Shown here: in pieces, positions 55,493-64,000 of the stretch
Layout: every line of letters starts with the position of its first letter
How positions within the stretch are numbered: the stretch's first letter is position 1
Source: Blumeriella jaapii
Lineage: Eukaryota; Ascomycota; Leotiomycetes; Helotiales; Drepanopezizaceae
Assembly: GCA_009599575.1 (NCBI GenBank)
Contig: VWND01000028.1
Coordinates: forward strand, 1 to 64,000
DNA: 64,000 bases
Direction: 5' to 3'
Notes under the pieces: generated by a model
What the model saw: only the letters and a program-made list of their open reading frames with translations
Told to the model about the DNA's origin: nothing
The model's database searches: none
Made by a program: the position numbers and the translations under genes

Positions 55493-55789
55493 TGTGACGA
55501 TTCACTCTGTTGCCACCTCTCGTGTCACCCCAGCAACTACGTATAGCTGCAAGCTCCCTAGCAACTGCGTATAGCTGCAAGCTCTCTGGTCTTCTAATAG
55601 GTCTTCCTATCAACTGTGGAAATTATTTATATATATAAGGCTTTCTTTTTTTAGCAATTTCTGCCTTTTGCAATTGTTGATTTTAAATGAATATTTTTGT
55701 TACAAAACCAAAGGCTCGTTTTTTATATTATATAAATACGGCGACCAATTAACTGATTTTTTAACCTTTCGATTAATTAAATCGTTATA
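55493..55789 (+). repeat. 5' LTR of older (outer) Ty3/gypsy-like element
   Basis: 297 bp, starts TGTGACGATTCACTCTG and ends TCGTTATA, the mutated form of the TCGTCACA end seen in the youngest LTR. Compared with the other two LTRs it has many more T in place of C and A in place of G, a sign of longer exposure to RIP. The leader with GCTAGCGACGGCGTAAA follows to 55876. Confidence 0.85.
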
Positions 55790-55876
55790 TTATCAATAAC
55801 TTTTTTTTTACGCTAGCGACGGCGTAAACTATCTTTCCTTTCGAATTCTTTACGGGTTATATCAAAGTGATCGATC

Positions 55877-56170
55877 TGTGACGATTCACTCTGTTGCCAC
55901 CTCTCGTGTCACCCCAGCAACTACGTATAGCTGCAAGCTCCCCAGCAACTACGTATAGCTGCAAGCTCCCTGGTCTTCTGGTGGGTCTCCCCATCAACTA
56001 TGGAAACTATCATATATATAAGGCTCTCTCCCCTTAGCAACCTCTGCCTTCTGCAGTTATTAATTCTAAATGAATATCTTTGTTACAGAACCAAAGGCTC
56101 GTTTCATACCATATAAACACGGCGACCAGTTGACTGATCTTCCAGCCCTCCGACTGATTAAATCGTTACA
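55877..56170 (+). repeat. 5' LTR of inner element
   Basis: 294 bp, close to identical with the 3' LTR; includes AACTACGTATAGCTGCAAGC in two tandem copies and a TATATATAAGG core that could serve as TATA box. Confidence 0.9.
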
Positions 56171-56259
56171 TTATTAACAACTCTTTTTCTACGCTAGCGA
56201 CGGCGTAAATTATTTTTTCCCTCGAATTCCTTACGGGTCACACCAAAATAATCGACCGA

Positions 56260-57650
56260 TCGTAAAAAGGCTTATTTCCGCACTTCGCGAAAAATGGCTT
56301 TTGTTTAACGATCTCCCTTTTAGCAGAGCTTTTCAGCTTTTGTTACTACACCTTAATCTTTTTTTTAATCAGCGAAAAAGCAGCCTTCCCCAAAAGCTTT
56401 TTCTTTTAAAAAACAATCCTCTCTCTGAGAAAAAAAAAACAAAGAAAAAGGCAGAGCGCCAACCATTTCGCTTGCCATCTTTTTATATTTTAGCGCTGAA
56501 AGCGTTTAGTTAAGACTTTTGCAAAATCAATTAAAAAAAGCGCAAAAGCGTAAACGACAACTTCTGGAGGTTATGCGATTGCGACAGACTTTTTAATCAG
56601 AGCGTTTGATAAAATCTATCGAACGTGCTTTTGCTAATCGCGAATCTGCTGCTTTTTTTTTCCTCGCAACGTTTTATTTTAATCAATAGACGCTGCAAAC
56701 CAACCTTTACGCTTTTCGCGAATTTTTTTTAGATCTTTTTATAACGGCCAAAACTTTAGCGCGCTTTTTAAACGCTATAATTCTTATTTATCTGCTAACT
56801 TTCGATTAGCTCGCATAAAACGCGTTTCGAACCTTGAGTTTAAGCTAAATAATAGTAAAAATTACAAAGCACGCCATTGAAAAACTAAAGTTTTCGATAA
56901 TTTCGAATTCTACCACGACTATTTCGCTGACGATCGATTTCGCAAAAATTATATATTCGATCAAACCGAAAGCGTAGCAAAAGAATTCCTGACCCCGCGT
57001 ATTTTAGACCGCTCCGACCTTATACTTTCCGAAAAATTAATTAAAAAGATCGCCGATTTTCTGGCCGACTTTTCCGACGTTTAAAAGGCCGAAAACGAAT
57101 TTAAAATGCTTGCAATAAGTACGCACGACGACTTTTGACGATTTTATCTGCGATTTTCCATTTTCGCAGCGAACGCTTAAATACGGACCGACAAACAGCT
57201 TCGGAACGCTTTTCGCGACAAAATACCAAAGCGTTTACGAGAAAAACTGCATTTGAAATAAACGCGTACAACGATTTTTAAAAATTGGCTTATCGCCGTC
57301 CGACAAAAAAAACAAAGTCAGTTGGCTAAACGAATTTTATACGCGAATCGCTTTATTAAGTTTATCATCTATTAAAATAGTAGATCTTTAACCAAAGCAT
57401 ACTACGAATTAAATCGTACGTACGAAAATCGTTTAAATGTTTTATAGGCTCTTTTTTAGCCTTTTATTTTTTCTTTTTTTCCACGCCAAAACGCCCCCTT
57501 TGGCGTTTTTCCTTTTCGATCGGACCAACGACAACGCTCGTTTTTTATTTTATACCAAAGAGTTTAAAAAAGCCAATTTGCAAAACCTTTTACGAGCCGA
57601 CCTTCGGTTCCATTTAAAAGCCTTTTTAAACTGGTAAATATAAACGAGAT
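56260..57650 (+). pseudogene. Degenerate gag of inner LTR element
   Basis: Broken frames give short gag-like pieces (FDQTESVAKEFL, IADFLADFSDV, RDKIPKRLREKLH, YYELNRTYENR). Many stops; a second, parallel copy of the same region lies at 62755-64000. Confidence 0.6.
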
Positions 57651-57859
57651 CGAACCGGCCGAGGATTCGCCCTTTAATAATAATAGTAAAAACGAAAACC
57701 CCCTTCCAAACGATTTTCAAAACGCATACGAAAAAGTCGAAAGCTTTTCCGCCAGTCGGAAAAACGCCCAGGCCTAAGCAAAGCTTTTTTTTTAGGCGTA
57801 TTACGCGATATACGTTATTTTAACGTTCGAAAGCTTTTTAATAGCGATTTACTAACAAT

Positions 57860-58210
57860 TTCCGTTATATTCACCAAAAATAGCTTTTCGTACAAAATAA
57901 AAGCGCTCGCCGACTTTGGAACGAACGGTTATGCGTTAATCGATTCGGCGCTGATTAAATCTTTTTTTTTTTTTTTAAAACCTTTGATTTAATTTTTTCC
58001 GGCTTTTTTTTTTGTAAAAGGGTATAATAAAGCTCGTGGCCATTCAATTACATATTTTACGCTTTTCAATCTTATTGTTAATAATCGAATACAATCGTTT
58101 ATTTTTTTCTTAATTATTAATCTCGGAAATTATAATATAATTTTAGAAAAAGCTTGGCTGGCCGAATATCAAATTTTATTAAATTATAATAAACGCAAGC
58201 TTTATTAGCC
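57860..58210 (+). pseudogene. Degenerate retropepsin region
   Basis: Reads LADFGTNGYALIDSALIKS and later NIILEKAWLAEYQ, the pattern of a Ty3/gypsy aspartic protease where the Asp-Ser/Thr-Gly triad would be; here the middle residue is Phe, as C-to-T change of Ser would give. Confidence 0.5.
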
Positions 58211-58899
58211 GAAGTTTTATTTTTTTACAACCTTTTACGCTCGTTGTATTAAAATCTTTTATTTGCATTTTCGAAAGATTTAATTTCGCTATTAAAACGA
58301 CGCTATGAAACGTAACAAAAACTTTAACCAATTGTAGCAGATTTACGACGCTATGCGAAGCGCGAAAAAGTCGAATTTTATTCGCGGTGCCAATTTCGAT
58401 GGCGACGCTAATAGGATAATATAAGAAATTACACCACCTTTCTAGGCTGCCGATCCCCCTTCTATTATTTTTTTTTTTCTTTTTTTTTTTTTTTCGTCAG
58501 AACAGCTTTTTCGTTTTACGAAAAACAATTATATTAAAAACCGAAAAAAGGTTTTCGCCGCGATAGCCTTTCAGCTTAATATAATCGATAGTTTAAATAA
58601 GCCATTTTTTAAACTTTTCAAACGACCAGTTCGAAAACGAATCTTTTAACCTATTGTTTATCCAATTTCTATTTGCTAAATTACTGCATACGTTTTTAAG
58701 CTAATTTCCAGAAAAGAAGCAGTTAAAGTGTTTTTAATTTCTTTATACGAAATCGACAAAATACTAGACGATTTTACGTATAACACTTTTTTTAAAACCT
58801 AATTTTATAATTTTTTCGAACGTTTTAAAATTAATAAAATATCGATTTCGACTTTTTTAATCAGCTTAGCAGAGCTAATTTCGAATAAACCTTCCTTCG

Positions 58900-59660
58900 A
58901 ATCTTTTCCTTCGGAATACAAAAACTTCGAATACGTGTTTTCTAAAGCCGCCAGTAATAAGCTAGCCCTTTACCGGCCTTACGACCATAAGATCGAGCTT
59001 ATTGTAAATGAAAAAAAGCTGAAATACACTTTTTTGTATAAAATGTCGATTCCAGAGTTCGAAATTGTCAAAACTTATTTGCAAAACAATTTTAATAAAA
59101 GTTTCATCAAGTTTTCATCGAATCTTTTACCGCTTTTTTCGCTGCTTTAATGTTTTTCGTTAAAAAACCCGACGGTTTACTGCGTTTCTGTATCGATTAT
59201 CGAGTTTTTAATAATATTACTCGTAAAGATCGCTACCTTTTTTTTTTTTATCGATAAGCATCCTTTTACTCGTTTTTCGCTGCTTTAAGTTTTTTTCGTT
59301 AAAAAATTTTTACGAAGTTTCGATATTCGTCAAGCTTTTTTAATAAATTTCGTAATGGATCTCGCTTTTTTTTTTTGAAAAACCTTGCGACGTTTTTCGT
59401 ACGCGAATTTTTACGAAGTTCGGCGCAAGCTTTTTATAAAATTGCATGGATCTCGCCAATGAAAAACTTTTGGCGCGTTACGGCGCCTATAATGATTCTT
59501 TTGGCTTTATTAATAGATTCGCAATTTATCAACGCTATATAAACGACGTTTTTTTCGATTATTTAAACGATTTCTGTATTGTATATTTGAATAACATTTT
59601 TATTTATTCGTTCGACCTTTTGAAATACGCCATATACGTTCGCAAAATGTTTTAAAAGCT
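58900..59660 (+). pseudogene. Degenerate reverse transcriptase
   Basis: Pieces in different frames: FSKAASNKLALYRPYDHKIE, FVKKPDGLLRFCIDYRVFNN, and FAIYQRYINDVFFDYLNDFC followed by IVYLNNIFIYS. The catalytic YLDD box reads YLNN, both Asp codons having become Asn, as G-to-A change would produce. Confidence 0.85.
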
Positions 59661-59699
59661 CGCTGACGCTGAATTACAGGCCGATATTCGGAAATCTGA

Positions 59700-60402
59700 A
59701 TTTAACGTTATTCGGATCCGTTACCTAGGTTTTATTATTTCTATTAAAAGCTTAAAAATAAATCCAGAAAAGGTTTCCGTAGTCGCTTATTGAAAGCCTC
59801 CTACTATTGTAAAAGATGTACAGAGCTTTTTTGGTTTTATAATTTTTACCGACGTTTTATTCGAAATTACGATATAATTGCAAAGCTTTTGGTTTATTTA
59901 ACCAAAGCTAACGTTTTTTACAATTTTATTTCTGAATGTCAGAAAAGTTTCGACTTTTTTATACTAGCCTTTATTACTGCATCAATTTTATAATATTACA
60001 GGCAAAACCTTTTCTGCATATTAAAAACTAACGCTTTCGACGGCGTAGTAGCTTTTGTGCTTTCGCAATTTTATAGCGACGACTGGCTTCCAATCGCTTA
60101 TTTCAACAAAACTATAACTTTCGCAAAGTTAAACTACGTCGTATACGATAAAAAAATGCTCGTAATCGTAAGATTTCTAGGCAATTTTCGTATTAAACTA
60201 GCTGGCTTAGTTTATTAAATTAAAATAATCACTGATTATAAAACCTTGAAATATTTTATAACTTCCAAACTTTTAAACGCTCGACAAGCACGCTGGGCCG
60301 AGCTTTTCGCCGATTACAACTTTCTTATTACGTACAAACTAAATAAACACAACTTTTTAATTAACGTACTAACACGTCGTACAAGCGAATTCGACCGTTA
60401 AA
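59700..60402 (+). pseudogene. Degenerate RNase H
   Basis: Reads FWFYNFYRRFIRNYDIIAKL, DGVVAFVLSQF, WLPIAYFNKTITFAKLNY, IITDYKTLKYF and ARQARWAELFADYNFLITY, in the order of a Ty3/gypsy RNase H and connection domain; several stops. Confidence 0.75.
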
Positions 60403-60699
60403 ACTCTTTTAAACGCATTTAGCGCCTGCAAATACTTTTTCGAGCCGATCAGATCGATTACCGCTTTTTAATTAAAAAACTTCGACCGCCTACGGCTTTC
60501 GAAATAGCTGTTTTTATCGTTAAAATAATTGATTTTTCATTCGTATTCCGTATCGTTAATCAGCTTTTCCACGCTAATCGTATAACTAGCAGCTTGATAG
60601 CTTTCCGAAAGGAAATTGTACGAAACGCTACGAAAAAAAACGATAATAACATTTCGTATATATTTGAACGCGATTTGCTGTTATATTACGGTCGTCTGA

Positions 60700-62450
60700 T
60701 AATACCAAACGTCGATTATTTTCGTTTGGCCTTTATACGAAAAATACACGATTAAATTTTTACCGTTTATTTCAGCGTTCGCAAAATTATATAATTGCTT
60801 TCGGACCAATACTATTAGCGAGGTATAACAGCTTTCGTAAAACAATATTATCGCAATTGCTACGCTTATCGAAGAAATTCTGTTTTAAGAAATAAGCGCC
60901 CCGGCCTTTTTTAGCCTTTTTTTGTTTTTAACCATTTTTAAAAGCATGTTATAATAGACTTTTGCAATTTTAACAAAAACAAACACGGTTACGATAACGT
61001 ATTCGTAATAATAAATCGCTTTTCCAAGCAAGCTATTTCGATTTTTTACCACAAAAATATCGACGTTCGAAGCCTCGCCAAATTGTATATATTCCACGTA
61101 TATAAGTATTTTGGCTTTTTGTTGCGCTATATTTACATTCCTTTATTTCCTTTCATTTCTTTTGTTCCAGATTCATTCTTCCTGTACGCTTTCAGTAGTT
61201 AGATGTTCCTGGAGCTCGGAAAGGCTCGTAGTCACGTGATAACGAGCCTCCTCGGAGACTAGTTTTTCCGAGCGACTGACTAAGCGAGCCCGAACCTTCC
61301 GTCTTCTGCGGAGAGCTCGCCAGTCAGACTTAGAACAATACAAGTAACATCTTACTGCATACAATTCATCCGTCCCAGCCTCCGGTGAGGGTTCCTACCG
61401 ACTATTCGGCTATGCACGACACTTTTCAAAAAGTATTATTAGCGATCGTGGCCTTTAATATTAATTTACTTTCTGGTTTAAATTAAATAAAATATTCGGT
61501 ACGCAACTAAAGCTTTCGATAGCCGTTTATTTTGAAACCGATGGTCAGACCGAAATTTACAATTAATACTTGTAAAACGCTTCCGACCTTTCGTAAATTT
61601 CTATTAAAACGATTGGAGCGAATTTTTTTTAATAATGGATTTCGCTTAAATGGTTCTTTTTTACGAAAGTCTAAATAGCCTTTTACTTTTTGAAATTGTA
61701 TACGATTATACTTCTTATATTAATTAAAACTGGAAGCTCGATACTTCCTTTTCTCCCAATCTTTTATATAAGCTAAACGCAAACGAAGCTCGTGCGTACG
61801 CTCGCCGCCATTACGACGCTTGGAACCTCGCTAAATCGCATTTTTAACAAGTCTACGATAAAATAAAAAAAAATGCGAATAAATTTCGCCGCGCGATCGA
61901 TTTTAACGTTAGCGACTACGTATAGCTTAATATGCGTCCATTTTCGACCTTCCGGCCCTTTCGCAAGCTCGACAATCCTATAAACGGCCTTTTTAAAATT
62001 ATAGCCAAAATTTTCGACAACGCTTTTAAGCTGGACCTTTTTAATATTATAAACGTACACCCAGTTTTTCACGCTAATCGACTGCGTAAAGCAGCTGACG
62101 ACGTTTTTTCAGGTCAGATTAACTTAACTTCTGAATTTATTAATATAACTAATAAGCTTAAATACGAAATCGAAAAATTAATCGCCTATCGAATGCAGCG
62201 GAAAACCTTTTAATACAAAGCTTTTTGGATAGACTTAGATAAAAATCTTACGTAGTACCTCGCGTTTGATTTTATATATGCTCTTCTAAAGGTGCGCGAT
62301 TTTCATTTGGCGCATAAAAAGCTCCCCGGTCTTTCTGCAAAACTTGTAGACTGGCTGAAGGCGTACTCCGAAGATTTAGATTCGTACGATCATTTGAATA
62401 ATAACGTACTAATGGATAAAAGCTCGAGGGCGCGCTTTTTTCGGACGGGG
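60700..62450 (+). pseudogene. Degenerate integrase, interrupted by an insertion
   Basis: Catalytic-core pieces IDFCNFNKNKHGYDNVFVII and AKLYIFHVYKYFG are cut off at about 61121 and resume at about 61431 with the SDRG-like segment, then LNKIFGTQLKLSIAVYFETD. The C-terminal part follows at 61780-62450 (YARRHYDAWN, HPVFHANRLRKAADD, LVDWLKAYSEDLDSYDHL). Confidence 0.75.
61122..61430. mobile_element. About 310-bp insertion in integrase, less RIP-mutated
   Basis: A stretch of clearly higher GC breaks the integrase core just before the segment that should encode DSIISDRG. It shows no coding potential. Size and context suit a solo LTR or a small non-autonomous element; clear terminal repeats or a target duplication could not be assigned by eye, so the limits are approximate. 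Confidence 0.6.
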
Positions 62451-62455
62451 GGTAG

Positions 62456-62749
62456 TGTGACGATTCACTCTGTTGCCACCTCTCGTATCACCCCAGCAAC
62501 TACGTATAGCTGCAAGCTCCCCAGCAACTACGTATAGCTGCAAACTCCCTGGTCTTCTGGTGGGTCTCCCCATCAACTGTGAAGACTATTATATATATAA
62601 GGCTCTCTTTCCTTAGCAACCTCTGCCTTCTGCAGTTGTTGATTCTAAATGAATATCTTTATTACAAAACCAAAGGCTCGTTTCATACCATGTGAACACG
62701 GCGACCAGTTGACTGATCTCCCAGCCCTCCGACTGATTAGATCGTCACA
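62456..62749 (+). repeat. 3' LTR of inner element
   Basis: 294 bp, the least mutated of the three LTRs: it begins TGTGACGATTCACTCTG and ends GATCGTCACA, so the ends form a perfect TGTGACGA/TCGTCACA inverted pair. Confidence 0.9.
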
Positions 62750-64000
62750 CGACCGGTCGTGAAAAGATTTATTTCCGCATTTCGCGAAAAATGGCTTTTG
62801 TTCAACGATTTTTTTTTTAGCAAAGCTTTTTAGCTTCTGCTATTACATTTTAACTTTTTTTTTTTTAATCAGCGAAGAAGCAGCCTTCCTTAAAAGCTTT
62901 TTTTTCTGAAAAACAGTTTTTTTTCCGAGGAAAGAAAAACAAAAGAAAAGGCAGAGCATTAATTATTTCGCCTGCCATTTTTTTACAGCTTAGCGCTAAA
63001 AGCATTCAGTTAAGACTTTTGCAAAATCAACTGAAGGAAACGCAAAAGCGTAAACGACAACTTTTGGAAGCTATGCGATTGCGACAAACCTTTTAATCAG
63101 AGCGTTTAGTAGAATTTATCGAACGTGCTTTTGCCAGTCGCGAATTTGCTGCTTCTTTTTTTCGCAACGTTTTATTTTAATTAATAAACGCTGTAAACCA
63201 ATCTTTACGCTTTTCGCGAATTCTTTTTGGATTTCCTTATAACGGCCAAAACTTTAGCGCGCTTTTTAAACGCTATAATTTTTATTTATCTGCTGATTCT
63301 CGACTAGCTCGTATAAAGCGCGTTTCGAACTTTGAGTTTAAATTAAATAATAGTAAAGATTATAAAACACGCTACTAAAAAATTAGAGTTTTCGATAATC
63401 TCGAATTTTACTACGACTATTTCGCTAGCGATCGATTTCGCAAGAATTATATATTCGATCAAACCGAAAGCGTGGCAAAAGAGTTTTTTATTCCGCGTAT
63501 TTTAAACCGTTTCGACCTTATATCTTCCGAAGAATTAGTAAAAAAGGTCGCCGATTTTCTGGCTGATTTTTCAGACGTTTAAAAGGCCGAAAACGAATTT
63601 AAAATACTTGCAATAAATACGTACGACGACTTTTAGCGATTTTATCTGCGATTTTCCATTTTCGCAGCGAACGCTCAAATACGGATTAACAAATAGCTTC
63701 GAAACGTTTTTCGCGATAAAATACCAAAGCGTTTACGAAAAAAGCTGCACTTGGAATGGGCGCGTACAACGATTTTTAAGAATTAGCTCACCGCCGTCCG
63801 TCAAAAAAAATAAAATCAATTGGCTGAACGAATTTTATACGCGAATCGCTTTTTAATCAAATCTACTATTTATTAAAATGGTAGGTTTTTAATCAAAGCG
63901 TATTACGAGTTAAATCGTACGTACGAAAATCGTCCAAATGTTTCACAGGCTTTTTTTCAGCCCTTTACTGTTTTTTCTCCTTTTCCACGCCAAAACGCCT
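62750..64000 (+). mobile_element. Continuation of older LTR element (gag region), open at window end
   Basis: From CGACCGGTCG onward the sequence parallels 56238-57490 of the inner element, including the gag pieces, with different point mutations. It is the interior of the outer element whose LTR lies at 55493; the remainder and its 3' LTR lie outside the window. Confidence 0.85.

Larger units (their letters stand above)
55877..62749 (+). mobile_element. Ty3/gypsy-like LTR retrotransposon, complete but RIP-mutated (6.9 kb)
   Basis: LTRs of 294 bp at 55877-56170 and 62456-62749 (TGTGACGA at the start, TCGTTACA/TCGTCACA at the ends) enclose gag and pol in the order protease, reverse transcriptase, RNase H, integrase, which is the Ty3/gypsy order. 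A purine tract (about 62445-62455, GGACGGGGGGTAG) abuts the 3' LTR. Flanking CGATC (55872-55876) and CGACC (62750-62754) are a 5-bp target duplication with one C-to-T change. Every reading frame is broken by many stops, and the interior is strongly AT-rich. It sits inside the leader of a sister element. Confidence 0.9.

Noticed and set aside
3116..61290. Recurrent TAAGCGA words as a dispersed motif
   Set aside because: The number seen by eye is not clearly above what is expected for a 7-mer on both strands of 64 kb.

Overview
The window looks like nuclear DNA of a filamentous ascomycete (Pezizomycotina, perhaps a leotiomycete-like plant-associated species). The evidence is short GT-AG introns of about 40-150 bp with CTAAC-type branch sites, GC-rich third codon positions, fungus-specific proteins (Bni4-like, Bud22-like, fungal MIF-like), a GH7 cellobiohydrolase, a GH16 glucanase, a type III polyketide synthase, and an AT-rich transposon island with RIP-like mutations.

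Layout. 1-16 kb is mostly housekeeping: a DUF89/ARMT1-type phosphatase (5' end outside the window), two short Cys/His-start proteins, an LCLAT1/CST26-type acyltransferase divergent from a mitochondrial NAD(H) kinase (POS5-like), a MIF-domain protein and the Rag GTPase Gtr2. 16-36 kb is sparser and more accessory: a small secreted cysteine-rich protein, a truncated NmrA-like pseudogene, GH16, a type III PKS with an apparent frameshift, a small membrane protein, Bud22, GH7 and a tetraspan membrane protein. 39-46.6 kb holds tRNA-dihydrouridine synthase Dus1 and a Bni4-like scaffold. 46.6-51.6 kb has no supported gene and is full of simple repeats, above all a pentamer family built on GTAC. 51.6-64 kb is a transposon island: two copies of an element with about 125-bp terminal inverted repeats, and nested Ty3/gypsy-like LTR elements.

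Recurring themes. Intergenic DNA is unusually rich in simple repeats: C, G and A runs of 40 or more, 12-bp minisatellites and dispersed GTACTGTAC/GTACAGTAC palindromes that avoid the coding exons. GH7, GH16 and the small secreted protein point to plant cell-wall degradation or host contact; the type III PKS to aromatic or pyrone metabolites. Three genes (acyltransferase, type III PKS, BNI4) carry apparent reading-frame breaks in or near conserved stretches, so either real lesions, undetected introns or assembly indels are present. In the island the order of insertion can be read directly: inverted-repeat element, then an old LTR element, then a younger 6.9-kb LTR element within the old one's leader.

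Exon models were made by eye from splice signals and remembered family conservation; no alignment or database search was run.
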